Assembly (NCBI GenBank): GCA_020851995.1
Contig: JADZBO010000248.1
Coordinates: forward strand, 1 to 34,661
DNA length: 34,661 bases
Reading direction: 5' to 3'
From: Burkholderiaceae bacterium
Lineage (GTDB): Bacteria > Pseudomonadota > Gammaproteobacteria > Burkholderiales > Burkholderiaceae_B
Positions 17,456 through 25,626 of the stretch are shown here, one piece after another. A program made the translations under genes and the position numbers. The notes under the pieces are model-generated. The model searched no databases. It worked only from the letters and a program-made list of their open reading frames with translations, and had not been told where the DNA came from. Numbering within the stretch: position 1 is the stretch's first letter; each line of letters opens with the position of its first letter.

Positions 17456-17472
17456 ATCACCAATTTGGTGCA
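17456..17472 (+). promoter_or_regulatory. NtrC (NRI) binding site 1 upstream of glnA
   Basis: ATCACCAATTTGGTGCA fits the NtrC consensus TGCACYA-N3-TGGTGCA, with a perfect right half-site and 5 of 7 matches in the left. It lies about 106 bp before the predicted start of transcription and 31 bp from site 2, which matches the paired enhancer layout of enteric glnA. Confidence 0.75.
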
Positions 17473-17486
17473 TGGATTCGTGCATG

Positions 17487-17503
17487 CGCACAGGTATGGT
17501 GCA
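17487..17503 (+). promoter_or_regulatory. NtrC (NRI) binding site 2 upstream of glnA
   Basis: CGCACAGGTATGGTGCA has a perfect right half-site TGGTGCA and a left half matching at 4 of 7 positions. Its right half is 31 bp from that of site 1, three helical turns, so both dimers would lie on the same DNA face and could cooperate. Confidence 0.65.
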
Positions 17504-17544
17504 TTGATTCGCCCGTTTTTGGACATGTTCGTACGAAAAAAGTC

Positions 17545-17559
17545 TGGCACGGTTGTTGC
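17545..17559 (+). promoter_or_regulatory. Sigma-54 (-24/-12) promoter of glnA
   Basis: TGGCACGGTTGTTGC is an excellent match to the sigma-54 consensus TGGCAC-N5-TTGC, with the GG and GC doublets 10 bases apart. Transcription should start near 17570, leaving a leader of about 82 bases before the glnA ATG. With the two NtrC sites upstream and glnL-glnG downstream, this supports nitrogen-limited activation with autoregulation. Confidence 0.88.
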
Positions 17560-17652
17560 TTCATTGGAACCATCTTTCTGTATCGCCCGATCTCGCAGCA
17601 ACGACATTTAGTACTTAACAGCAACACACTCTTTCCTAACACCGGAGTCAAC

Positions 17653-19065
17653 ATGAGCACCAATCAAGATGTTCTGAAAAAGATTGCCGAGAACGAAGTC
17701 AAGTTTGTCGACTATCGCTTCACGGACACCCTCGGCCAGGAGCACCACGTTTCCGTGCCGGTCAGCCAGATGAACGAAGACAAGCTGCGCGATGGTCAGG
17801 CGTTTGACGGTTCATCAATCGCCGGCTGGAAGGGCATCGAAGCTTCGGACATGCTGCTCATGGCAGATCCCGCCTCGGCCCGCATGGATCCGTTCCGCGA
17901 GGAATCGACGCTGATCCTGACCTGCGACGTCGTCGAACCTTCCGATATGAAAGGCTACGACCGTGATCCGCGCTCGCTCGCCAAACGCGCTGAAGCTTAT
18001 CTGAAGTCCAGCGGCTTGGGCGACACTGCGTTTTTTGGTCCGGAACCCGAGTTCTTCGTGTTCGACGGCGTGACCTGGAACGTCGACATGTCGGGCTGCT
18101 TCGTCAAGATCAAGTCCGAAGAAGCGCCCTGGTCGACCGGCCTGGAATTTGAAGGCGGCAACCTTGGCCACCGCCCGCGTGTCAAAGGCGGCTACTTCCC
18201 GGTTTCCCCGGTTGATTCCATGCAGGATCTGCGCTCGGAGATGTGCATCCTGCTGGAAGAAGCAGGCGTCCCGGTTGAAGTGCATCACCACGAAGTCGCG
18301 GCCCCCGGTCAGCTCGAAATCGGTACCCGGTTCTCCACGCTGGTGCGTCGCGCTGACTGGAACCAGATCCTCAAGTACATTGTGCGCAACGTTGCGCACG
18401 CCTATGGCAAGACGGCGACCTTCATGCCCAAGCCCGTCGTGGGCGACAACGGCTCAGGCATGCACGTTCACCAGTCGATCTGGAAAGATGGCCAGAACCT
18501 GTTCGCAGGCAACGGTTACGCCGGCTTGTCCGAATTCGCGCTGTACTACATTGGCGGCATCATCAAGCACGCCCGTGCACTGAACGCGATTACCAACCCT
18601 GGCACGAATTCCTACAAGCGCCTGGTTCCGCACTACGAAGCGCCCGTCAAACTCGCCTATTCGGCACGCAACCGCTCGGCCTCGATCCGCATTCCCTACG
18701 TCGGCAACCCGAAGGCACGCCGCATCGAGACCCGCTTCCCGGATCCCCTTGCCAACCCGTACCTGGCATTCTCAGCCCTGATGATGGCGGGCCTGGACGG
18801 CGTGCAGAACAAGATTCACCCCGGCGACCCCGCCGACAAGAACCTCTACGATCTGCCCCCGGAAGAGGATGCGAAGATCCCGACCGTGTGTACATCGCTG
18901 GAGCAGGCGCTCGAAGAGCTCGACAAAGACCGCGAGTTCCTGACCCGCGGTGGCGTGTTCAGCAATGAAATGCTGGACGCCTACGTCGAACTCAAGATGC
19001 AGGATGTCAACCGCATGCGGATGACCACGCATCCGGCGGAATTCGACATGTACTACTCGCTCTGA
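17653..19065 (+). CDS. glnA: Glutamine synthetase type I
   Basis: 470 residues, the standard length of GSI-beta, which makes glutamine from glutamate, ammonia and ATP as a dodecamer. Landmarks are [16 protein letters not shown] (near 50-65), [51 protein letters not shown], and the adenylylation site NLYDLPPEE with Tyr399. GGAG lies 7 bases before the ATG. The gene sits under a sigma-54 promoter with two NtrC sites, and glnL and glnG follow after 43 bp, so activity should be controlled by both transcription and adenylylation. Confidence 0.98.
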   Translation: MSTNQDVLKKIAENEVKFVDYRFTDTLGQEHHVSVPVSQMNEDKLRDGQAFDGSSIAGWKGIEASDMLLMADPASARMDPFREESTLILTCDVVEPSDMKGYDRDPRSLAKRAEAYLKSSGLGDTAFFGPEPEFFVFDGVTWNVDMSGCFVKIKSEEAPWSTGLEFEGGNLGHRPRVKGGYFPVSPVDSMQDLRSEMCILLEEAGVPVEVHHHEVAAPGQLEIGTRFSTLVRRADWNQILKYIVRNVAHAYGKTATFMPKPVVGDNGSGMHVHQSIWKDGQNLFAGNGYAGLSEFALYYIGGIIKHARALNAITNPGTNSYKRLVPHYEAPVKLAYSARNRSASIRIPYVGNPKARRIETRFPDPLANPYLAFSALMMAGLDGVQNKIHPGDPADKNLYDLPPEEDAKIPTVCTSLEQALEELDKDREFLTRGGVFSNEMLDAYVELKMQDVNRMRMTTHPAEFDMYYSL

Positions 19066-19108
19066 TCGCTGACGTAACCTGGACACAGGCCCTCTGGGTC
19101 TGATCGCC

Positions 19109-20161
19109 ATGATTACCGTAGAAGCCCTCGATCTGCTCGCCACAACGGTTCTTCTGTTGAACCCGGCGGGCAGGATCGAAGTGGCCAATGCAGCGTCAGA
19201 AGATATGTTTGGACGGTCCCGGCGCCATCTCCTTGGTCAGCCGGCAGCCGCTTTGTTTGAACGCGATGCGGCGCTGGAACAGTCGTTTCGCCAGGCATGC
19301 GCTGGTGAAATGAGTGATTGTCGCCAGTTCGCCATGACGCGTCGCGGGTTTGACGCGATCGAAGTCGCGGTGACCTCGGTGGCTCTGGTGAACAAGCCCT
19401 GGGCGGCGCTCATCGAAGTCAAGGATATCGAGCAGCGCATCATCGTCGATCGCACCAGCCGCCTGGTCGACGAAGTGGAAACGCAGCACGAACTGCTGCG
19501 CAATCTCGCGCATGAAGTAAAGAATCCGCTTGGAGGGCTACGCGGCGCTGCGCAGTTGCTGGAAGCCGAATTGCCCGACCCGGCGCTCACCGAATACACC
19601 CGCGTGATCATCTCGGAAGCTGACCGACTGCAGGCGCTGGTCGACCGACTCGCGGCACCTCAGCGCATGCCGGTGCAATGGCAGGCTGTCAACATCCACG
19701 AAATATGCGAACGCGTCTGTGCACTGGTGCGGGCGGAGTTTCGCGAGGTGGCGATTTTACGCGACTATGACGCCTCAATGCCGGAGTTTCGCGCCGATCC
19801 ATCGCGGCTGATGCAGGCGCTGCTGAACGTGGTGCGTAATGCGGCGCAAATGCTCACACAAGCGGTGGCAACCCGATCGCCGCACATTACGATCAGAACG
19901 CGCATTGCGCGGCAGGTCCTGCTGCGACACAAGCAGCACCGAATGGCCGTCGTGGTGGCGGTCATCGACAATGGCCCCGGAGTTCCCGATAACCTGCGGG
20001 ACCGTATCTTTCACCCGCTCGTGACGGGCAGGGATGGCGGCACCGGACTTGGCCTGAGCCTCGCCCAGGACTTTGTCCAGCAACACGGCGGCGTCATTGA
20101 ATTCGATTCGAAACCCGGGCACACCGAGTTTCGCCTGATGTTACCCATGGAGCCGTTATGA
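19109..20161 (+). CDS. glnL: Nitrogen regulation sensor histidine kinase NtrB (NRII)
   Basis: 350 residues, cytoplasmic with no membrane segments. An N-terminal PAS domain (about 1-110) is followed by the H-box with His135 in NLAHEVKNPLGGLRGAAQ, an N-box (LLNVVRNAAQ), and G-boxes DNGPGVP and GGTGLGLSLA. NtrB phosphorylates NtrC when nitrogen is scarce and dephosphorylates it when bound by PII. The stop codon overlaps the glnG start in an ATGA arrangement, so the two proteins should be made in a fixed ratio. It is 43 bp downstream of glnA and is probably transcribed with it from the sigma-54 promoter, with a possible weaker promoter of its own. Confidence 0.95.
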   Translation: MITVEALDLLATTVLLLNPAGRIEVANAASEDMFGRSRRHLLGQPAAALFERDAALEQSFRQACAGEMSDCRQFAMTRRGFDAIEVAVTSVALVNKPWAALIEVKDIEQRIIVDRTSRLVDEVETQHELLRNLAHEVKNPLGGLRGAAQLLEAELPDPALTEYTRVIISEADRLQALVDRLAAPQRMPVQWQAVNIHEICERVCALVRAEFREVAILRDYDASMPEFRADPSRLMQALLNVVRNAAQMLTQAVATRSPHITIRTRIARQVLLRHKQHRMAVVVAVIDNGPGVPDNLRDRIFHPLVTGRDGGTGLGLSLAQDFVQQHGGVIEFDSKPGHTEFRLMLPMEPL

Positions 20162-21624
20162 AACCCGTCTGGATTGTCGACGATGACCAAGCCATCCGCT
20201 GGGTATTGGAAAAAGCCCTTGGGCGCGCCGGGATTTCAACCCGCAGTTTCGCCTGCGCCGCCGACGTTTCCGCTGCGCTGAAGCTCGATACGCCCGGCGC
20301 ACTGGTATCCGATATCCGCATGCCCGGCACCAGCGGCCTGGCTCTGCTCAAGGAGGTCAAGGAGAATTACCCCGGGCTGCCAGTCATCATCATGACCGCG
20401 TACAGCGATCTGGACAGCACGGTTTCCGCATTTCAGGGCGGTGCGTTTGATTATCTCGCCAAGCCTTTTGACATCAACGAAGCGGTCACACTCATCAGCC
20501 GCGCGATTCAGGATCGGCTCGCTGAAGAACAGTCGGTCGAGGGTAGTGACACAGTCCCCGCGTCAAGCGAAAAGGGCATGCTGACACAGTCGTCATCAGT
20601 CGCGATGCAAGAGGTTTTTCGCGCCATCGGTCGACTGGCGCAGTCCAACGTGACGGTGTTGATCACGGGTGAATCCGGTACTGGGAAGGAACTCGTCGCC
20701 CGGGCACTGCATAGCCACGGCATGCGCGCCGGTGGCCCGTTCGTGGCGCTGAATACCGCCGCCATTCCACGCGACCTGCTTGAGGCCGAACTCTTCGGAC
20801 ATGAGCGCGGTGCGTTTACAGGGGCCAGTGCGCTGAGGCGCGGCAGGTTTGAGGAAGCGAGTGGCGGAACGTTGTTTCTGGACGAGATCGGCGATATGCC
20901 GTTCGAATTACAGACCCGCTTGCTGCGGGTACTTTCTGACGGCACGTTCTACCGCATCGGTGGCGCCCAGCCGGTGCGTGTCGATGTGCGGATTGTGGCC
21001 GCAACGCACCAGCCTCTCGAAGAGCGCGTCCAGCAAGGCAAGTTCCGCGAAGATCTGTTTCACCGGCTGAATGTCATCCGCTTGCGCCTGCCGCCACTGC
21101 GCGAACGTCGCGAAGATATTCCTGAACTTGCGCGCCATTTCCTGGGCGTGAGCGCACGGACTCTGGGTGTTCCTGCGAAGCGGCTTTCGGAACCGGCAAT
21201 CGCAGCACTGGCGCAGTTTGATTTCCCGGGCAATGTGCGTCAGCTCGAAAATTTCTGTCACTGGCTGACGGTGATGGCGCCCGGCCAGACTGTGGGTGTC
21301 AGTGATCTGCCGCCCGAAATTCGCGCGGGCGACATCGGCTCGCTGGCCGGGCGTGCGGCTTCGGATGCAACTGCTGGCTCCTCGGCCACCTGGCAGCAAT
21401 TGCTCGCCCTGGATGCCAACGTGCGACTCACGCGCACGGAGCCCCAAGTCTGGGATACGCTAACCCGTCAGTTCGAGCGTACGCTGTTGCAGTCGTCGCT
21501 CGACGTTTGTCGTGGCAGGCGCGTGGAAGCTGCGAGCCGGCTCGGACTGGGGCGCAACACGATTACGCGTAAGCTGCGCGAGCTGGGAATGGATCCGGTG
21601 ACGGCTGAACCCGCGACGGATTAG
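20158..21624 (+). CDS. glnG: Nitrogen regulation response regulator NtrC (NRI)
   Basis: 488 residues with the three NtrC domains. The receiver (1-120) has acidic residues at 8-10 and phospho-acceptor Asp52 in VSDIRMPG. The AAA+ sigma-54 activation domain has Walker A GESGTGKE, the sigma-54 contact loop GAFTGA, and Walker B GGTLFLDEIGDM. The Fis-like DNA-binding helix-turn-helix is at the C-terminus (GLGRNTITRKLRELGMD). The ATG overlaps glnL by 4 bases. The last 62 bases overlap the 3' end of the oppositely transcribed ABC ATPase gene, which is unusual for this locus. Confidence 0.97.
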   Translation: MKPVWIVDDDQAIRWVLEKALGRAGISTRSFACAADVSAALKLDTPGALVSDIRMPGTSGLALLKEVKENYPGLPVIIMTAYSDLDSTVSAFQGGAFDYLAKPFDINEAVTLISRAIQDRLAEEQSVEGSDTVPASSEKGMLTQSSSVAMQEVFRAIGRLAQSNVTVLITGESGTGKELVARALHSHGMRAGGPFVALNTAAIPRDLLEAELFGHERGAFTGASALRRGRFEEASGGTLFLDEIGDMPFELQTRLLRVLSDGTFYRIGGAQPVRVDVRIVAATHQPLEERVQQGKFREDLFHRLNVIRLRLPPLRERREDIPELARHFLGVSARTLGVPAKRLSEPAIAALAQFDFPGNVRQLENFCHWLTVMAPGQTVGVSDLPPEIRAGDIGSLAGRAASDATAGSSATWQQLLALDANVRLTRTEPQVWDTLTRQFERTLLQSSLDVCRGRRVEAASRLGLGRNTITRKLRELGMDPVTAEPATD

Positions 21625-22258
21625 GCATTGCAACCGTACGGTCACCGAACGCTCGCGCCTCTTCATGATCATGCGTGACGGCTAGTGCGGTACAGCCACT
21701 TTGTTTGAGGATACTCCGCACCTGGGTGACAAGGTTCAGGCGCGTCATCTCGTCCAGGCTGGAAAAGGGCTCATCCAGAAGCAGTAAACGTGGCGCGGGC
21801 GCGAGCGCGCGCGCCAGCGCGATCCGCTGTTGCTGCCCACCAGACATTTCGTGCGGGTATTTCCGCGCGCAAGACTGCAGCCCGACGACTTCAAGCAGTT
21901 GTGTCACGCGACGCGTGCGCGCATCGGCATCGAGCTTGCGAAGCCCAAATCCAATGTTTTGCACGGCGGTCAAGTGCGGGAAGAGGGCGTAGTCCTGGAA
22001 CACCAGCCCGACCGAGCGGCATTCGGGCGCAACCAGCCCTTCGGGCGTGGAGACGACTTCGTCAGCGATCCGGATGCAACCGCGCGCGATTGGCTCAAAA
22101 CCCGCAATCGCTCTCAGCACACTTGATTTTCCGCTGCCCGAGGGCCCGGTGAGACACACGATTTCGCCGCGGGCGAGATTCAGTGACATGGAAGCCACCG
22201 CGGTTGCGACTCCATCGGGCGCATCGTAATCGATTCCGATTTGATTCAGTTCCAGCAT
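21563..22258 (-). CDS. ABC transporter ATP-binding protein (ferric iron type), short form
   Basis: 231 residues. Walker A GPSGSGKSS, Q-loop VFQDYALFPHL, the signature MSGGQQQR, Walker B LLLLDEP and the switch His in VTHDHEEA are all present, so it should hydrolyse ATP. FbpC-type ATPases usually continue for about 100 more residues with a regulatory TOBE region; that part is absent. After GDR the final 20 or so residues (rich in Pro and Ser) are read antisense to the last codons of glnG and do not resemble an ATPase, so the 3' end looks cut and run into foreign sequence. It starts 4 bases after the permease stop and should energise that permease. Short ThiQ-like ATPases of similar length exist, so it may still work. 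Confidence 0.88.
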   Translation of the reverse strand: MLELNQIGIDYDAPDGVATAVASMSLNLARGEIVCLTGPSGSGKSSVLRAIAGFEPIARGCIRIADEVVSTPEGLVAPECRSVGLVFQDYALFPHLTAVQNIGFGLRKLDADARTRRVTQLLEVVGLQSCARKYPHEMSGGQQQRIALARALAPAPRLLLLDEPFSSLDEMTRLNLVTQVRSILKQSGCTALAVTHDHEEARAFGDRTVAMPNPSRVQPSPDPFPARAAYA

Positions 22259-22262
22259 GATG

Positions 22263-23942
22263 TCAGGTTCTCCTTGGCGGGCGAGCCAGCGTGCGCGCAA
22301 GATACATGACGGGCGCAAGCCCGACAAGAACGATTGCCAGCGCCGCGATCGACGCTTCCTCGTAACTGCCACGGGCCGCTTCTCCGTAGATCCACGTGGC
22401 CAGCGTCTCGACATTCATTGGGCGCAACATCAAGGTGAGAGGGAGTTCCTTGATGGCGTCCACGAGCACCAGCAACGCCCCGGCTGCCAGGGCGGGTCGC
22501 AACAGCGGCAGGTGCACGCGAACCAGTGTTGCCAGCGACGACTCTCCCAATGATCGTGCGGCCAGATCCAGGCTGAGCGGGATGCGTGCGAAGCCAGACT
22601 CGATTGTGCCGGACGACACAGCCAGCATGCGTATCGTGCACGCGATCACCAGACCTGTCAGGGATCCGCCCAGCCAAAGCACTGGTCCGGCATCGAAGAA
22701 GAAGCTCCTCAAGGCGTTGAGCACGCCATCCGACGCTGCGAACGTCGCCAGCATGCCGATCGCCAGAACGGATCCGGGTACCGCATAGCCGACATTGCCA
22801 GCGACGAAGACCAGCCGCATGATCCGTTGTGACCGGCCACTGCGCCAAGTGCGCGCGGCCCACGCAAGCACAAGAGAACAGGCCACCGCACAGGCGGTCA
22901 CGGCCAGGGCGATCGCCACCGAGTTGCCCGCGGCTTGCACTAAATCGGAGGATATGCCGGCCGCGGAGCTGATCCGGACCCCTGCCTGGAACGACAGGTA
23001 TGCCGCCGGCAGGAGAAAGCCGATGACGACGGGCAGGGCAGTCAACAGGACAGTAGCCCAAGCTCGTGCGCCTGAGAGCCTTTCCGGATTCGCACTGCGG
23101 ATTCCGTCTGGCGTACTGTAGCCGCGTCGCGCTCGCGCCTGACGTTCGAGAAGACAAGCAAACAGGACGATCGCCAGAACGCCAATGGCGAACTGCGCTG
23201 CCGTACCGATATCGTTGCGCGTGATCCATGTCGAGTAGATGACTGTCGTGAGAGTCTGGACTCCCATCATTTCGCTGGCCCCGACATCGTTGAGCGCCTC
23301 AAGTACCGCGAGCGTGGCACCTGCGACGATTGCCGGGCGCGCAAGCGGCAGCGCCACGCGCCGCAACACACCCCAGCGCGATTCACCCAGGCTTCGGGCG
23401 GCATCAGCCAGGTTGCGGGACTGCATCTGGAACACCGTCCGTGCTCCGATGTACACATAGGGATACAGGACAAAACCCAGCAGGACGATGACGCTCACAA
23501 GGGACCGGACATCGGGCAGTCGGAATTCGCGTGGTCCCGAATAACCGAGTAGTGCCCGCAAGGACTCCTGCAGCGGCCCCAGAGGATGCAGCAGATCGAG
23601 ATAGGCATAGGCCACAATGTAACTTGGCATGGCCAGCGGCAAAAGCAACGCCCAGGACAGCACGGTGTGCCCTGGAAATGTATAGCTGGCCAGCAACCAG
23701 GCACAACCCGTTCCGACGACTGCGGCAATCAACGCGACGCCGGTGATCAGCAGCAGGGTGTTGATTGCAGCCGTCGGTATAACGTGCTCCAGCAAGTGCA
23801 GCCCGTTCGACGGGTCGGCATCCATCGCGGTCAGTCCCAGTCCAAGCAGGGGAATCGCCACGCAAACCGCTAACGCGAATGCAGCGAGGGTGGCAAACCT
23901 TCCGCTTGCAAGCGTTGGCCAGGATCGCGTGATCGTCGTCAT
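22263..23942 (-). CDS. fbpB: Fused ABC permease (FbpB type) for ferric iron
   Basis: 559 residues formed by two homologous permease halves, each with about six membrane segments, as in FbpB/SfuB. The two cytoplasmic EAA loops that contact the ATPase are AARSLGESRWGVLRRV near residue 190 and AARSLGESSLATLVRV near residue 470. It lies between the binding-protein and ATPase genes on the same strand, 16 bp after the former and 4 bp before the latter, so the three form one importer operon. Iron is the likely cargo from the companion binding protein; related fused permeases also serve thiamine or phosphonates. Confidence 0.88.
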   Translation of the reverse strand: MTTITRSWPTLASGRFATLAAFALAVCVAIPLLGLGLTAMDADPSNGLHLLEHVIPTAAINTLLLITGVALIAAVVGTGCAWLLASYTFPGHTVLSWALLLPLAMPSYIVAYAYLDLLHPLGPLQESLRALLGYSGPREFRLPDVRSLVSVIVLLGFVLYPYVYIGARTVFQMQSRNLADAARSLGESRWGVLRRVALPLARPAIVAGATLAVLEALNDVGASEMMGVQTLTTVIYSTWITRNDIGTAAQFAIGVLAIVLFACLLERQARARRGYSTPDGIRSANPERLSGARAWATVLLTALPVVIGFLLPAAYLSFQAGVRISSAAGISSDLVQAAGNSVAIALAVTACAVACSLVLAWAARTWRSGRSQRIMRLVFVAGNVGYAVPGSVLAIGMLATFAASDGVLNALRSFFFDAGPVLWLGGSLTGLVIACTIRMLAVSSGTIESGFARIPLSLDLAARSLGESSLATLVRVHLPLLRPALAAGALLVLVDAIKELPLTLMLRPMNVETLATWIYGEAARGSYEEASIAALAIVLVGLAPVMYLARTLARPPRRT

Positions 23943-23958
23943 GGCGGTTGCACCCCTG

Positions 23959-25029
23959 CTACTGATCGAATCCGACGCGATCGATCAGACGGCTTGCAAC
24001 AACGCGCTGAGCGGCAATGGTTTCGAGCGGCGTGTCATCAGGCACGAGGGGGCCAAAGGCCTCCATGACGGGCGATAGCGGTACGCCGGCACGCACCGGG
24101 TACTCAAAATCGATCCCCGTGTACAACCGCTGCCCTGCATCGGACACCAGAAACTCGAGCAACGCGATCGCCCTGGCCTTGTTGGGCGCGTGCGCCGCAA
24201 TGCCAGCCGCCGTCACGTTGACGAACGTGCCGCCGGTCTTTTCGAAAGTCGGACGGATGACCTTGATGGCATCCCCCCATTGCCGGGCCTGCGTACCTTG
24301 CCCGGCGGATTTCATCTGACCCGCGTAATACGCATTGGCGATACCGATTTCGCAGAGACCACCCAGAATGTCACGGGCGACATCGCGATCGCCGCCGCCA
24401 GGCCGGCGGGCGAGATTGCGTTTGACGCCGCGTAACCAGGCCTCGGTTGCCGCGATCCCGTTGTGCTGGATCATCGAGGCGACGAGCGCTACGTTGTAGG
24501 GGTGTTGGCCTGAGCGGATGCATACTTTTCCCTTCCACTCCGGCTTGGCGAGGTCCTCGTAGGTGAGCGACGCAGGTGCTGTCGCCGGATTGGCGTACAC
24601 GACCCGGTCCCGCAGCGAGAGCGCGAACCAGGTGCCTTCCGGGCTGCGCAGCGTGGGTGGTACTGCCGATTCGATCTCGGCAGAGCGGATCGGTTGCAGC
24701 AGCCCGTTGGTCGCCAGATCGACCACGTTGCCAATGTCCGCCGTCATGAGTACATCGGCAGGCGAGGCGGCTCCTTCTGATTTAACGCGCTCGAGCAGGC
24801 CATCCTTGAAAAATACCGTATTGACCTTGATGCCGGATTTTGCGGTAAACGCCTCAATGAGCGGACGCATCAGCGCTGGCTCACGGGTCGTATAAAGATT
24901 GACCGCCTGTGCCTGCGCCTGCGGAACCCAGACCTGCGCGGCGATGAGAGCGACGACGGCAACCAGGCCGCGTGCAATGCGCGCATGAGCGGCGGGGCGG
25001 CGCAGTGAACGTTGGGTGGGCAGATTCAT
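23959..25029 (-). CDS. fbpA: Periplasmic ferric iron-binding protein (FbpA type)
   Basis: 356 residues with a signal peptide: basic RRPAAHARIAR, a hydrophobic core at about 21-36, and cleavage near AQAQA (residues 38-42). The mature protein starts with VNLYTTREP, typical of FbpA/FutA proteins. The adjacent tyrosines that bind Fe(III) in this family are seen at 234-235 in NAYYAGQ, and DVLMTADIGN fits the first lobe. The ATG at 25029 is chosen to start just before the signal peptide; its ribosome site is weak. It heads the importer operon. A Fur-like dyad lies 26-40 bp upstream, so repression by iron is likely. Confidence 0.88.
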   Translation of the reverse strand: MNLPTQRSLRRPAAHARIARGLVAVVALIAAQVWVPQAQAQAVNLYTTREPALMRPLIEAFTAKSGIKVNTVFFKDGLLERVKSEGAASPADVLMTADIGNVVDLATNGLLQPIRSAEIESAVPPTLRSPEGTWFALSLRDRVVYANPATAPASLTYEDLAKPEWKGKVCIRSGQHPYNVALVASMIQHNGIAATEAWLRGVKRNLARRPGGGDRDVARDILGGLCEIGIANAYYAGQMKSAGQGTQARQWGDAIKVIRPTFEKTGGTFVNVTAAGIAAHAPNKARAIALLEFLVSDAGQRLYTGIDFEYPVRAGVPLSPVMEAFGPLVPDDTPLETIAAQRVVASRLIDRVGFDQ

Positions 25030-25054
25030 GACTGGAATTTTTGTGGAATACGAA

Positions 25055-25069
25055 TAGGAACGGTTCTCA
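25055..25069 (-). promoter_or_regulatory. Putative Fur box upstream of the iron importer operon
   Basis: TAGGAAC-G-GTTCTCA is a 7-1-7 dyad with 5 of 7 paired positions, resembling the 7-1-7 Fur core TGATAAT-N-ATTATCA in layout though not closely in sequence. It sits 26 bp before the fbpA ATG, where a repressor would block transcription. The match is partial, and the call leans on the gene's function. Confidence 0.4.
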
Positions 25070-25195
25070 TTACATAGACATTTTTCTCCTATGTCAAATT
25101 GAGCCACGACAACTATCGGTTTAATCTATTAATAGTTAGAATTCGATAGGCATAAACCCAACCCTTTACATCAACCTTCGCCACCGGAGCCCGCC
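25070..25195. promoter_or_regulatory. AT-rich divergent promoter region between fbpA and ridA
   Basis: The stretch 25108-25165 is much richer in A and T than its surroundings and includes a perfect 10-bp palindrome CTATTAATAG at 25126-25135. TTGAGC at 25099-25104 with TAATCT 17 bases later is a weak candidate -35/-10 pair for ridA. Several CTAT and ATAG elements are present but not at the spacing of an OxyR site. Confidence 0.35.
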
Positions 25196-25582
25196 ATGCC
25201 CAAAACCATCATTCACACCAATGCGGCGCCTGCCGCTGTCGGTCCTTACTCGCAGGCCGTCGCCGCACCCGCTGGCACGACCGTTTACCTTTCCGGGCAG
25301 ATCGGGTTGGTGCCAGCCACCGGGGAAATGATTTCCGACAATTTCGAGGAGCAGGTTCGTCAGGCCTTCGCCAACATGCGTGCTGTCATCGATGCCGCGG
25401 GTGGCCGACCCGAGAACATTGTCAAACTGACCTTGTTCCTGACCGATCTCGGCAAATTCACCATCGCCAACAATTTCATGGCCGAGCAACTGCCACAGCC
25501 CTATCCGGCGCGTTCAACCGTCGGTGTCGCGAGCCTGCCCAAAGGTGCGCAATTCGAAATCGAAGCCATCATCGTCATCTGA
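25196..25582 (+). CDS. ridA: RidA family enamine/imine deaminase
   Basis: 128 residues, standard for RidA (YjgF), a trimeric cytoplasmic enzyme that hydrolyses reactive 2-aminoacrylate and other enamines made by PLP enzymes. The signature VGPYSQA is at residues 15-21, and the substrate-binding arginine is Arg106 in ARSTVGVASLP, matching E. coli Arg105; Glu121 also aligns. It lies 44 bp before recG and may share its transcript. Divergent from the iron importer operon. Confidence 0.95.
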   Translation: MPKTIIHTNAAPAAVGPYSQAVAAPAGTTVYLSGQIGLVPATGEMISDNFEEQVRQAFANMRAVIDAAGGRPENIVKLTLFLTDLGKFTIANNFMAEQLPQPYPARSTVGVASLPKGAQFEIEAIIVI

Positions 25583-25626
25583 CCCCGGAACACCCACGCC
25601 TGACCTGGCCATCAAAATTGCCTCCG

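Noticed and set aside
22246..23229. 327-codon frame on the minus strand within the permease gene
   Set aside because: Same strand but a different frame from the fused permease, which has clear EAA loops and membrane segments; the alternative translation is Arg/Gly-rich with no membrane pattern.
25111..25148. Possible OxyR site upstream of ridA
   Set aside because: CTAT and ATAG elements are present, but their order and spacing do not fit the ATAG-N7-CTAT-N7-ATAG-N7-CTAT pattern.
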